DNA from: a virus
Length of the DNA: 64,000 nucleotides
Strand: one strand, 5' to 3'
Virus record (IMG/VR): IMGVR_UViG_3300008114_000003
Coordinates: 62,001-126,000 of that record
Shown: one piece after another, positions 16,022 to 23,781 of the stretch
Layout: each line of letters begins with the position of its first letter
How positions within the stretch are numbered: the first letter of the stretch is position 1
The notes under the pieces: generated by a model
Database searches by the model: none
What the model was told of the DNA's origin: nothing
What the model saw: the letters and a program-made list of their open reading frames with translations, nothing else
Translations under genes and position numbers: made by a program

Positions 16022-16489
16022 ATGAAAGCTAAAATATTTATATTGATTGGAGTACCAATGTCAGGTAAATCAACTTGGGTAAGAGAAAACTACCCAAACA
16101 CTAAAGTTATATCTAGAGATGATATAGTTTTAGAAGTACATGGATCTAACGATTATAATAAAGCTTTTAATGAAGTTAATCAAAAAGAAGTTAATCGAAT
16201 ATTAGACGAACGCTTATTAGATGCTTCTAAATCAAACGAAGATGTTATCATAGATATGACTAACATGACTTCTAAAAGAAGAAGATCAACTCTTAAATAT
16301 TTCACTGACTTCTACAAAGAAGCAGTTGTATTCCCCGTTTTATCAAACGAAGAATATGATAGAAGAAATAAAATAAGAACTGTTAACGAAAACAAATCAA
16401 TACCATTAGCAGTTTTAAGAACTATGCTTAACTCTTATCAATCACCAACCAAAGAAGAAGGATTTGATAAAATAACTGTATTAAAATAA
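16022..16489 (+). CDS. polynucleotide-kinase-like P-loop kinase
   Basis: 155 aa from the ATG next to the TATATTTG element; a longer frame starting at 15992 would begin inside the upstream gene and its start codon would precede the promoter. Walker A is GVPMSGKST (residues 10-18), followed by VISRDDIVLE and VIIDMTNMTSKRRR, the layout of the 5'-kinase domain of T4 Pnk (pseT): P-loop, substrate Asp, lid with Arg. It has only the kinase half; the T4 C-terminal 3'-phosphatase domain is absent. It likely phosphorylates 5'-OH RNA or DNA ends for the RNA ligases at 58511 and 60134. Confidence 0.75.
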   Translation: MKAKIFILIGVPMSGKSTWVRENYPNTKVISRDDIVLEVHGSNDYNKAFNEVNQKEVNRILDERLLDASKSNEDVIIDMTNMTSKRRRSTLKYFTDFYKEAVVFPVLSNEEYDRRNKIRTVNENKSIPLAVLRTMLNSYQSPTKEEGFDKITVLK

Positions 16490-16491
16490 TT

Positions 16492-16839
16492 ATGATAACT
16501 GTTAAAAAAGCAATACAAGAATTATCAGATGCTGTTACAGCATCTGGTAAATCATTAGAACAAATTGGAAAAGTCCCGGTATTTGAATATTTGAGGCAGG
16601 CTGGTATAAACCAGGATAGTTTCAATGATATTTGGAATAAGTTGGTTGAATTACATACCAAACCAATTGTTACTGCGGTTGGGTCGAAAGTTGATTGGGG
16701 TACCGGAATTTCAGGAAAATCTGGTAATATGGGTACATCAGGACCAGTAGGTGTAATTCAAAATAATCCAGTACCTCAAGAAAAACAAAGAGTTCCGAGG
16801 AAATCAGTCTTTGGTGAGATTAAGAAAATAGCCGGGTAG
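16492..16839 (+). CDS. hypothetical protein, 115 aa
   Basis: Helical N-terminal half (KAIQELSDAVTASGKSLEQI, then VFEYLRQAGINQDSF) and a low-complexity Gly/Ser/Val/Pro-rich C-terminal half (GTGISGKSGNMGTSGPVG). It follows the kinase by 2 nt. Function not recognised. A weak inverted repeat (AACTCCA ... TGGAGTT, 16857-16882) lies downstream without a strong T tract. Confidence 0.55.
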   Translation: MITVKKAIQELSDAVTASGKSLEQIGKVPVFEYLRQAGINQDSFNDIWNKLVELHTKPIVTAVGSKVDWGTGISGKSGNMGTSGPVGVIQNNPVPQEKQRVPRKSVFGEIKKIAG

Positions 16840-16894
16840 TAAAAAAATACTAAAAATAACTCCATCATTATTTGGTGGAGTTAAACTTATGCCT

Positions 16895-16902
16895 TATATT
16901 TG
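16895..16902 (+). promoter_or_regulatory. Bacteroidota-type -7 promoter element
   Basis: TATATTTG 20 nt before the ATG at 16923. Confidence 0.6.
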
Positions 16903-16922
16903 TTATATAAATAATAAGACAT

Positions 16923-17285
16923 ATGACAACTATCAACAACATCGACATTTCAAAATTAAAATACGTAGAAGGACAATTTATTCCATCTAAAGATTTTTCT
17001 GATTATATTGATGAAGATACAACGTATGTTTCTGAAGAGGGTTATATCTACTTAGATAATGAAGATGATATCTGTGTTGATATTAAATTCGAACAAAATA
17101 TTTCCGGTTATATTACAGGTTGTCCTGGAGACTACTGGACACCAGCTTCTTATTCAGCTGTTATTGAAGATGATAGTTTTGATATCTTATCTTTAGAAAT
17201 TGATGGTGAAGAAGTTGAACTTACTAAAGAAATCGAAGAGATTTTAAACTCTATTGTTAGAGAGAAAATTTATGGAGTTAAATAA
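16923..17285 (+). CDS. hypothetical acidic protein, 120 aa
   Basis: Beta-rich and acidic, with FIPSKDFSDYIDEDTTYVSE and GCPGDYWTPASYSAV in the centre. It ends with helices (ELTKEIEEILNSIVREKIY). Function not recognised. It shares one base with the next gene (TAATG). Confidence 0.6.
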   Translation: MTTINNIDISKLKYVEGQFIPSKDFSDYIDEDTTYVSEEGYIYLDNEDDICVDIKFEQNISGYITGCPGDYWTPASYSAVIEDDSFDILSLEIDGEEVELTKEIEEILNSIVREKIYGVK

Positions 17286-17557
17286 TGAACAAGGAAATTA
17301 TTGAACAGTATATACACGAATTATGTTATAAAAAATCATCATCTGAAAATCCATATTTAGATGTCAAGGATCTTAAAATAAATAAAATTGCTATTTTAAA
17401 TGATGTTGTTGAGACTGTTTACTATTTTAACTTAACAAGTCGAAAAGATCCTAATATAAAAATGGAAATAAAAGGACATCATAAATTCACAAAAAAAGAT
17501 TTTATACCTTACTTGAGAGATAAAAGACTAGAAGATTTATTGAAATCCATAGACTAA
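17285..17557 (+). CDS. hypothetical protein of the C-terminal RDxKL family
   Basis: 90 aa, ending YLRDKRLEDLLKSID, the same tail type as at 13014-13868 and 23394-23741. The middle has a strand pair (VVETVYYFNLTSRKDPNIK). Its stop overlaps the convergent membrane-protein gene by 4 nt. Confidence 0.6.
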   Translation: MNKEIIEQYIHELCYKKSSSENPYLDVKDLKINKIAILNDVVETVYYFNLTSRKDPNIKMEIKGHHKFTKKDFIPYLRDKRLEDLLKSID

Positions 17558-18891
17558 CTCTGTGGTTTCTTCTCTAAATTAATTTCAACACCTTCTTTTT
17601 TGAAGTAAGATGAAATCAATCCTTCTAAAACTAATAGTAAACAAATCAAACCAAATATCTTAATAACAGAATCCATTCCAGAAATATCTACTATTAACTT
17701 AGAGAATAACTTAAATACCAAATTCCAAGGTTCCTCTAATTGAGAAACTCCAAACTGAGTAAATATAACTTTACTTGGTGAATCAATTAAATTAGGAATA
17801 CCTAATATAACAGCGTTTAATGCTGCGAATTCAAACACACCCGGACCACCTAATGCTTTTACAAAATTTGAAAGACCTTTTGCTGCATTTTTAGATATTA
17901 AATTTATAGAAGTTGAGATTAAAGCTTTCATAGGCGCTAATAACAAAAGAATAACTTTCAATACTAATTTCATCCACCATTTAGTTTTTCCTTCCTCTGG
18001 TGGTGAGGTTTGTTTCATATCTAAAAACCATTTCATAAACCAATCTTTAGCATCTAAAACTTTATCAGAAACACTTTTAACAGCCTTAACATCACCAACA
18101 TTTTTAGTAAACTCATTTCCGTCTTTATCTTTGAAAGTTATAGTATCACCATCAATTTTAAAAATTTCTTTCTCAGCAGTTTCACCATTATCCCTTGTAT
18201 AAGAAACTTTATCACCTACTTTAAAATCCTCATTTATTGAGTAAAAACTTTTAAGAATATCAAATGATTCTAATTTTAATTCATCTTCTATATTTGAAAC
18301 TTCAGCTTCAGCATCTGAGATAACTTTATCATCTACCGTTTCAATTTTTTTATTGAATGATGAAACAAACTTTGTTTTTAAAAAGTCAGTTGTTTGTTTA
18401 ATGTTTGATAAATCACTTTTTAATTCTTCTTTGTCTATTTTCTTCTGAGTTATCAACTCAACTATTTTCTTGTCAATTGGTTGTTTGAATTGAGTTGTTA
18501 TGTTCTTAACATTGTTTTGACTAATATTTAAAAGAACTTTTATAATTGCTTCAAAAAACTTTACAACACCTGATATTAAAGACTTCATACCTTCTTTAAT
18601 CTTTAAAAGTTTTTCTTTTATAGTAGAAAACATTTTACCACCAACCTTTTTACCATTATCATAAACTGTTTTAAAGAAATCTTTAATTCCAAATTCTTCT
18701 TTCAATAAATCAATTTTATGACTTATTAAATTCTCTTTAATGAATAATTTTTCTTCGTTAGTGAATATAGATGATCTTAAACTCATTTCCCATATCGAAT
18801 TTGAGAAGTCATTAAATATCTGCTTTTCAATAATTGGAACCTGTTTTCTAACAGATTTTACAAATGATTTATAGTCTCTTATATAGTCCAT
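17554..18891 (-). CDS. large helical membrane-associated protein, 445 aa
   Basis: Residues 1-~220 are amphipathic helices and coiled-coil-like sequence. Residues ~220-265 form a small KOW/SH3-like beta unit (FKVGDKVSYTRDNGETAEKE). After ~300 come several hydrophobic segments (LVLKVILLLLAPMKALI, VFEFAALNAVILGIP, IFGLICLLLVLEGLI) consistent with 3-4 membrane helices. It could be a virion-borne membrane-penetration or ejection protein, or a host-membrane protein. The TTAATATATA start motif (18896-18905) precedes it. Confidence 0.55.
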   Translation of the reverse strand: MDYIRDYKSFVKSVRKQVPIIEKQIFNDFSNSIWEMSLRSSIFTNEEKLFIKENLISHKIDLLKEEFGIKDFFKTVYDNGKKVGGKMFSTIKEKLLKIKEGMKSLISGVVKFFEAIIKVLLNISQNNVKNITTQFKQPIDKKIVELITQKKIDKEELKSDLSNIKQTTDFLKTKFVSSFNKKIETVDDKVISDAEAEVSNIEDELKLESFDILKSFYSINEDFKVGDKVSYTRDNGETAEKEIFKIDGDTITFKDKDGNEFTKNVGDVKAVKSVSDKVLDAKDWFMKWFLDMKQTSPPEEGKTKWWMKLVLKVILLLLAPMKALISTSINLISKNAAKGLSNFVKALGGPGVFEFAALNAVILGIPNLIDSPSKVIFTQFGVSQLEEPWNLVFKLFSKLIVDISGMDSVIKIFGLICLLLVLEGLISSYFKKEGVEINLEKKPQS

Positions 18892-18922
18892 AGATTATAT
18901 ATTAAAAATAGAATTCTTAATT

Positions 18923-18932
18923 TTAATATATA
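18923..18932 (+). promoter_or_regulatory. TTAATATATA-N4-ATG start motif
   Basis: TTAATATATA, spacer AAAT, ATG at 18937; divergent from the minus-strand copy at 18896-18905, so both genes have a motif in a 45-nt gap. Confidence 0.55.
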
Positions 18933-18936
18933 AAAT

Positions 18937-20853
18937 ATGAAGATAAGAAAACTCGGAGATAAAAAATGGAAAGTATTGATTTTTCAAGGATCACCTAGAG
19001 ATCCTGATACTTGTCCTAATATGGAATCAAAAACTCACAAAGTAATTGAGTATGTTATAGAAAAATGGTCTCCATTTTTAGAAATAAAAGTTATTGATTT
19101 ATCTGTAAATAAATCTAAAAAACCAAATATACAACCTTGTAAGGGTTGTGTTTCAACTGCTGGCGGATTTCATTGTATCGCAGAAGGTGAGAGAGTTGAG
19201 ACTAAATATGGATATAAAAAAATTGAAGATATCTTAATAGGAGATGAATTATCAACCGGAACCGTTTATAATTTTATGAAAACCGGTGATAATTCTATTA
19301 TATATGAGGTTACAACAAGCGACGGAAGAAAAATAAAATTAACTGATAATCATCCTATAAAAGTAATAAATCCTATTTACAAAAATAATAATAAAAAAAA
19401 ACTAAAAGGATATACTGAAGAATGGATCGATGTTAAGAATCTAAAAACCGGTGATAGAATACCATTTAAATTTACTGGTGAATTTAAAGAAGATGAATCA
19501 AATTTAGATAAATATCTTTTATGTGGCTTATTATGGGGAGATGGAGCGGTTCATCATAAAAGACTTAAATTATGTTATGATGTAAGAGATGAAATTCTAA
19601 TTGAAAAACTATCTAATAATTTTAATATCTCAATTTCTGAGAAGGGAGTTATATCAAAAAATACCGAAGTTAAATGGATAAAATTTAATGACAATGAAAC
19701 CAATTTATTTATCAACAATCTTATATTTGAAGAAAAAAACAAGAATATATATGATCGAAGAATTCCAGAATCCATAATGAATTCATCAAAAAGTCAAGTT
19801 TCTAATTTTTTAAATGGTTGGTTTGCTAGTGATGGATCAATTATTAAAAGAAATAATAGAGGAAACGATTATTATGAAATAAATCTAACAAGTGTTAGTA
19901 AAGATTCTTTAAGAGATTGTCAATTGCTACTTTCTAAATTTGGTATAAAATCATCTATAACCTATTTGGATCATATAGAAACTTTTAGGTTTAATAAATT
20001 TATAAAAAGAGCATCTATGTTAGTTATAAGTGGCCTTAATGCTAATATTTTTATGGAAAAAATAGGAATATTTAATAAGGATTATAAATTTAAAAAAATT
20101 TCTTATAGAAAATCTAAAAATTATGACTATTATGGTAAAGTCGAAAAAATAGAAGAAATTGGTAGATCAAATGTTTATGATATATCTGTTTCAAAATCAC
20201 ATAAATTTATATGTGAAGGTATAGAAGTTCACAATTGTCACTTTCCTTGTAGTTGTTATTTCAAAGGGATGAAAGAACCTGATTTACTTTCAGAGTTAAA
20301 TGTTTATGAATTACTACAAGAGGCTGATGCTTTTTTAGTATTTTCTCCAATACACTGGCACTCCTTATCATCACAAGTTAAAACTCTTTTTGATAGATTG
20401 GTCAGTGTTAATCAAACTCTTACAATTGATGATGCCAAGAAACTAATGGGTTCTGATAATATTAAAAGATCAGAAGTTACTGGTAAGTTCGCTAAGTCTG
20501 GTAAATATGACAATCTTCTAAGAAATCATTTAGAAGGTAAAGTTGGTGGATTTTACGCACATGGTGATGACGGTGCTGATGATTATGAGGGTAAAGAATT
20601 ACCAGAATCATATTCCGATGTATTTGATGATGGTTTTTCAAATAATGCCAAAAATGTCGTAATGCCATTCGTAATGCAACTTAAATATTCTGGAGTTTGG
20701 GTTCCTGATAATTTAATAGAAACGTTTTATACAAATAAAAATATTAATTATTATGTAGCTAATAAGTTAAAGAATAAAGAACTTTATGATAGAGCCGATA
20801 ATTTAATCAATAATCTTTTAGATTATTTAGATGAAAAAAATAAAGAAATATAA
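18937..20853 (+). CDS. flavodoxin-like NAD(P)H/FMN reductase precursor, interrupted by an intein
   Basis: 638 aa precursor. The host protein is residues 1-79 joined to 434-638 (284 aa after splicing). The N-extein has a flavodoxin_2/FMN_red phosphate loop (LIFQGSPRDPDTC, residues 14-26) and CKGCVSTAGGFH. The C-extein continues CHFPCSCYFKGM and then a flavodoxin core (ADAFLVFSPIHWHSLSSQVKTLFDRL). The joined Cys-rich loop resembles the FMN/Fe-S-binding loop of iron-sulfur flavoproteins. It is probably an FMN-dependent oxidoreductase; its substrate is unknown. The ATG overlaps no other gene and has the TTAATATATA motif. Confidence 0.8.
   Translation: MKIRKLGDKKWKVLIFQGSPRDPDTCPNMESKTHKVIEYVIEKWSPFLEIKVIDLSVNKSKKPNIQPCKGCVSTAGGFHCIAEGERVETKYGYKKIEDILIGDELSTGTVYNFMKTGDNSIIYEVTTSDGRKIKLTDNHPIKVINPIYKNNNKKKLKGYTEEWIDVKNLKTGDRIPFKFTGEFKEDESNLDKYLLCGLLWGDGAVHHKRLKLCYDVRDEILIEKLSNNFNISISEKGVISKNTEVKWIKFNDNETNLFINNLIFEEKNKNIYDRRIPESIMNSSKSQVSNFLNGWFASDGSIIKRNNRGNDYYEINLTSVSKDSLRDCQLLLSKFGIKSSITYLDHIETFRFNKFIKRASMLVISGLNANIFMEKIGIFNKDYKFKKISYRKSKNYDYYGKVEKIEEIGRSNVYDISVSKSHKFICEGIEVHNCHFPCSCYFKGMKEPDLLSELNVYELLQEADAFLVFSPIHWHSLSSQVKTLFDRLVSVNQTLTIDDAKKLMGSDNIKRSEVTGKFAKSGKYDNLLRNHLEGKVGGFYAHGDDGADDYEGKELPESYSDVFDDGFSNNAKNVVMPFVMQLKYSGVWVPDNLIETFYTNKNINYYVANKLKNKELYDRADNLINNLLDYLDEKNKEI
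19174..20235 (+). mobile_element. intein with LAGLIDADG homing endonuclease, 354 aa
   Basis: Begins at Cys80 (CIAEGERVETKYGYKKIEDI, block A) and ends HKFICEGIEVHN before Cys (blocks F/G, splice Asn and +1 Cys). Block B is TDNH. Two LAGLIDADG-type helices are visible: LCGLLWGDGAV and FLNGWFASDGSI, each with its acidic catalytic residue, so it should be an active-type bifunctional intein. It is inserted in the Cys-rich functional loop of the flavodoxin-like host, as expected for inteins. Confidence 0.92.
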
Positions 20854-21341
20854 TGAAAAAGTTTTTTGAGTTTTTTGATGATGAAGATTTAAAATCAAGA
20901 TTTGAAATACCTTATTTAAAGGGAGAAATGGATAAAGAGATTTCTAAAAATTTTACAAAAATACCTTTAAGTTCTGGTGATGAGAATACAGATAAATTAG
21001 TTGAGAATGTTTTAATTCAATATCCAATACTAACTAAGTTTCAGTCACAGTTAGTCGATCATGATGGAGATAGATTTGTAGCTTTTTATGCAACTTCATA
21101 TAAACCAGTACAAGGTATGACTTTTTATGCTCAAGCTGGATTAGCTTTTATAGAAGATACTTATGTTATTACTTTAATATTGAAAGATGTTGAAGATGAC
21201 GATCAAGATAATTGGGAGATTAGAGATTATGAAGTAACAGAAATGGAAGATGTTTATTCTATAATGGACTCTTTTATGATGGCTTGTGAAAAACTTAATA
21301 TAGTTAAACCAGAAGATAAATTCTCTATAATGAGAAACTAA
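20853..21341 (+). CDS. hypothetical protein, 162 aa
   Basis: Begins MKKFFEFFDDEDLKSRFEIP, loosely like the tagged proteins listed elsewhere but without the conserved Lys. The body is an alpha/beta domain with FYATSYKPVQGMTFYAQAGLA. It shares one base with the reductase stop (TAATG), so it is coupled to it. Function not recognised. Confidence 0.6.
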   Translation: MKKFFEFFDDEDLKSRFEIPYLKGEMDKEISKNFTKIPLSSGDENTDKLVENVLIQYPILTKFQSQLVDHDGDRFVAFYATSYKPVQGMTFYAQAGLAFIEDTYVITLILKDVEDDDQDNWEIRDYEVTEMEDVYSIMDSFMMACEKLNIVKPEDKFSIMRN

Positions 21342-21550
21342 GACTTCTTAATTAAATGCCAAGTATTTACTAATATAACACCACTATTCAAAAGAATTAG
21401 TGGTGTTCTTCCATGATAAAAGGCGTAAAATAAAAAGATGACACATCCTATATTATTTAATATTCTAAGCCACTTTACATTTTTTACAACAAAAGATATA
21501 AAAATTATAACTGACCCAACATATGCTAAAAATTCAATGTAACTATACAT
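21338..21550 (-). CDS. small membrane protein, 70 aa
   Basis: Start set at MYSYIEFLAYVGSVIIFISF because TTTATATATA lies exactly 4 nt upstream (21555-21564); a longer frame starting at 21577 would begin upstream of that motif. Three hydrophobic segments (AYVGSVIIFISFVV, IGCVIFLFYAF, LILLNSGVILVNTW) fit a YgjV/SemiSWEET-like small membrane protein. Role unknown. Convergent overlap with 20853-21341. Confidence 0.6.
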   Translation of the reverse strand: MYSYIEFLAYVGSVIIFISFVVKNVKWLRILNNIGCVIFLFYAFYHGRTPLILLNSGVILVNTWHLIKKS

Positions 21551-21568
21551 ATTGTATATATAAATAAA

Positions 21569-21596
21569 AAAAACCACTGAAATTCAGTGGTTTTTT
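21569..21596 (-). terminator. intrinsic terminator
   Basis: Stem AACCACTGA / TCAGTGGTT with A and T tracts on both sides; ends the short minus-strand gene at 21595-21681. Confidence 0.75.
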
Positions 21597-21681
21597 ATAT
21601 TAATCTTCTTCCTCTTGATAGTCTTTTTAAATTTTCAGGATCTCCCGAAATTTCCAATCTGTTGTCGCAATTATTTTCCAT
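21595..21681 (-). CDS. mini-protein, 28 aa (start of a YubB-like fold?)
   Basis: MENNCDNRLEISGDPENLKR, then a short Arg-rich tail. N-x-C-x-N-R-L-E-I-S-G-D resembles the first strand of the phage/plasmid YubB-like (DUF1281) ferredoxin-fold proteins, but only 28 codons exist before the stop. It ends in the terminator at 21569-21596. It may be a decayed remnant or a genuine small protein. Confidence 0.35.
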   Translation of the reverse strand: MENNCDNRLEISGDPENLKRLSRGRRLI

Positions 21682-21790
21682 AATATTCAATTTTAAAAGT
21701 TACATGACATATATAAACTAAAATATAAAAGTTTAAAATAAACTTAATTTATTTTTTAAACTATAATAATTAGTTTTTGAATAGTGATTA

Positions 21791-21831
21791 AAAAGAGGCT
21801 TAAAGATTTATTTTTAAGACCTCTTTTTTTT
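21791..21831 (+). terminator. intrinsic terminator
   Basis: AAAAGAGGCTTAAA pairs with TTTAAGACCTCTTTT (one mismatch), followed by T8, in the 180-nt gap before mgtC. Confidence 0.7.
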
Positions 21832-21865
21832 GTAAATGAAAAAACATTATTTTTATAAATAAGTA

Positions 21866-22309
21866 ATGAATATTTATAATGAACTATCACTACTACTTCC
21901 TATAACAATAAAAATACTAGTAGCAACAATATGTGGATCACTAGTTGGTTGGGAAAGAGAAAAGAAAAATAAATTTGCTGGTCTTAGAACAAACCTTCTA
22001 ATTTGTGTTGGATCAGCAATTTTTACTATTGGTTCCTTTTATGCAGGAACTTTGTACAATGTTGACCCAACTCGTATCCTATCAACAATAGTTACTGGTA
22101 TGGGATTTTTAGGTGGTGGTGTTATTATGAGAGATAATGATAAAATGATTGGTATAACAACCGCGGCTTTTATCTGGGTAATATCTGGAATTGGAATATT
22201 AGCTGGAATGGGTTTAGTTCTTATACCTATAATTTTAACAATAGGACTTTTAATAGTCACTAGATATTTTGAAAAAGTAGAAAGATATATAAGAAATGAT
22301 AGAAATTGA
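21866..22309 (+). CDS. MgtC/SapB-family membrane protein
   Basis: 147 aa, four hydrophobic segments. Family signatures: GSLVGWEREKKNKFAGLRTN, LICVGSAIFTIGSF, GMGFLGGGVIMR and GITTAAFIWVISGIGI. This is the core MgtC/SapB domain without the C-terminal ACT-like domain of Salmonella MgtC. MgtC proteins inhibit or modulate the F1Fo ATP synthase and phosphate/Mg2+ homeostasis in several bacteria. As a phage accessory gene it might tune host energetics. It overlaps the CYTH gene by 14 nt. Confidence 0.9.
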   Translation: MNIYNELSLLLPITIKILVATICGSLVGWEREKKNKFAGLRTNLLICVGSAIFTIGSFYAGTLYNVDPTRILSTIVTGMGFLGGGVIMRDNDKMIGITTAAFIWVISGIGILAGMGLVLIPIILTIGLLIVTRYFEKVERYIRNDRN

Positions 22310-22784
22310 AAGAAAATTCCTTTTAAAGGCAATGCCTGATATTCTTCCAAGTGAGATTATAAAAATAGACCAATTTTATTTTAAAAATAAAGAAGGTATT
22401 TGGGAAAGAGTTAGACAATACGATTCTAATGTAAATGGTAAGAAATGGATTCATACCATAAAATATAGAATTAATGATATGTCAAACGAAGAAGTAGAAA
22501 AAGAAATATCTAAAAAAGAGTTTGATAAGTTTAAAACTAAGTGTTATACAAATAAATTAAACGCTCGTCATATAAGAAAAGAAAGATGGGTTTATCCAGA
22601 TGGTGACTTAAAATGGGAAGTTGATTTATTTAAAGATAATTATCACTTAATTATTGCTGAGATTGAAATACCATCAGAAGATTATGAATTAAATATTCCC
22701 GAATTTATAAATAAAAAGAGTTTATTGGAAGTCACCGGATTAAAACAATTTAGTAATCGTAGTCTTTCTATTAAACTAAAATAA
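22296..22784 (+). CDS. CYTH-domain triphosphate tunnel enzyme
   Basis: 162 aa. Starts MIEIERKFLL, the EIExKFL hallmark of CYTH proteins (adenylate cyclase class IV / thiamine triphosphatase / inorganic triphosphatase). Further charged strands follow in order: RVRQYD, HTIKYRI, EVEKEIS, KERWVYP, KWEVDLF, IAEIEIP, the eight-stranded tunnel residues that bind Mg-triphosphate. The C-terminus LLEVTGLKQFSNRSLSIK fits. The substrate is unknown. Coupled to mgtC by overlap, suggesting a joint accessory module. Confidence 0.85.
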   Translation: MIEIERKFLLKAMPDILPSEIIKIDQFYFKNKEGIWERVRQYDSNVNGKKWIHTIKYRINDMSNEEVEKEISKKEFDKFKTKCYTNKLNARHIRKERWVYPDGDLKWEVDLFKDNYHLIIAEIEIPSEDYELNIPEFINKKSLLEVTGLKQFSNRSLSIKLK

Positions 22785-22803
22785 TTTTTCTAATATAAAC
22801 TCT

Positions 22804-23397
22804 ATGGAAAAATTAGAATTAAGGATGTATGGATTCGTGCCATATAACATTAGTGAAATACAAAAAGGAATACAATTTGGACACACCGTAGTTGAATATG
22901 GATTAGTAAATCATTTAGATAATGATTACTTAAATTGGGCTAAGTATAATAAAACATTTATTATTCTTAATGGTGGTACCTCAAACCACTCTGTTGATAG
23001 ATATAGAGAAGAAGCTTTCAATAAAGGTTGGAGAGAAGATGAAACTTATGTTGGATCAATGGAAACAATTAAAACCACTTTAGAAGAAAATGATGTTAAG
23101 ATTGCTACTTTCTACGAACCAGATTTAAATGATATGTTATCTGGTATTTGTTTTATTGTGGATGAAAGAGTTTTTAATAAGAAATACTTAGGTCTTGGAG
23201 ATTGGATTGTTGAAAACTATGGTGATATGATTATGGATAATCATGGTTTTGGATTCAATGTTTCAAGATTAGAAAAACAAATAAAGTATTCCGAGATACC
23301 AAAAGAACAAAAAATCTATCAAAAATGGGTTGAGTACATTGGTGGTGAAAAGAATGTATTTCTTAGAGACTACTTATCAAAATTTAGATTAGCATGA
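22804..23397 (+). CDS. phage conserved protein, possible PTH2-like fold
   Basis: 197 aa: LRMYGFVPYNISEIQKGIQF, then GHTVVEYGL, KTFIILNGGTSN and ATFYEPDLNDMLSGICFIVD. The first strand, a helix with Ile-Gln-x-Gly-His, and the later strand carrying a substrate-like EPDLN resemble peptidyl-tRNA hydrolase II, but several PTH2 residues cannot be placed. I recall similar proteins as conserved hypotheticals in phages. ATGA overlap with the next gene. Confidence 0.45.
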   Translation: MEKLELRMYGFVPYNISEIQKGIQFGHTVVEYGLVNHLDNDYLNWAKYNKTFIILNGGTSNHSVDRYREEAFNKGWREDETYVGSMETIKTTLEENDVKIATFYEPDLNDMLSGICFIVDERVFNKKYLGLGDWIVENYGDMIMDNHGFGFNVSRLEKQIKYSEIPKEQKIYQKWVEYIGGEKNVFLRDYLSKFRLA

Positions 23398-23741
23398 CAA
23401 CTTGGTTAAAAATAGAAGATAATATTTTCGAGATTATTAAATCTGAACATCAATTCACTATTGATAATAGTTGGACTTCTAGTTTTTTTTCAATAGATAC
23501 TAAATCTAATCCAACTTATTTTGATATAATACTTAATTACTATTCGAGTAAAAAAGTTTTTGATTGGGAAGATAATAAATCAAAGGGGTTTTCAGCTAGT
23601 ATAAAAACGATGGATATTTTTGATAATATTTTATCTTTTACAATAAAGAGTAAAGAGTGGGGTATCAAGGATAAAGCTTATGAAAGAAACGAAAGATTAG
23701 AACAAATACTACCAGAAGAAAAAACTTCTGATGAAAAATAA
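23394..23741 (+). CDS. hypothetical protein of the C-terminal RDxKL family
   Basis: 115 aa with paired strands (FTIDNSWTSSFFSIDTKSNP; SFTIKSKEWGIKDK) and the tail YERNERLEQILPEE. Member of the small-protein family defined at 13014. Coupled by ATGA to the preceding gene. Confidence 0.6.
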   Translation: MTTWLKIEDNIFEIIKSEHQFTIDNSWTSSFFSIDTKSNPTYFDIILNYYSSKKVFDWEDNKSKGFSASIKTMDIFDNILSFTIKSKEWGIKDKAYERNERLEQILPEEKTSDEK

Positions 23742-23781
23742 AATATAATAAATTACTTTGTAACCAAAATTTTTTAATAAT

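Noticed and set aside
16857-16882. Terminator after the 115-aa gene (AACTCCA ... TGGAGTT)
   Set aside because: Short stem, 9-11 nt loop and no T tract; not strong enough to list as a terminator. The same applies to 61356-61380.
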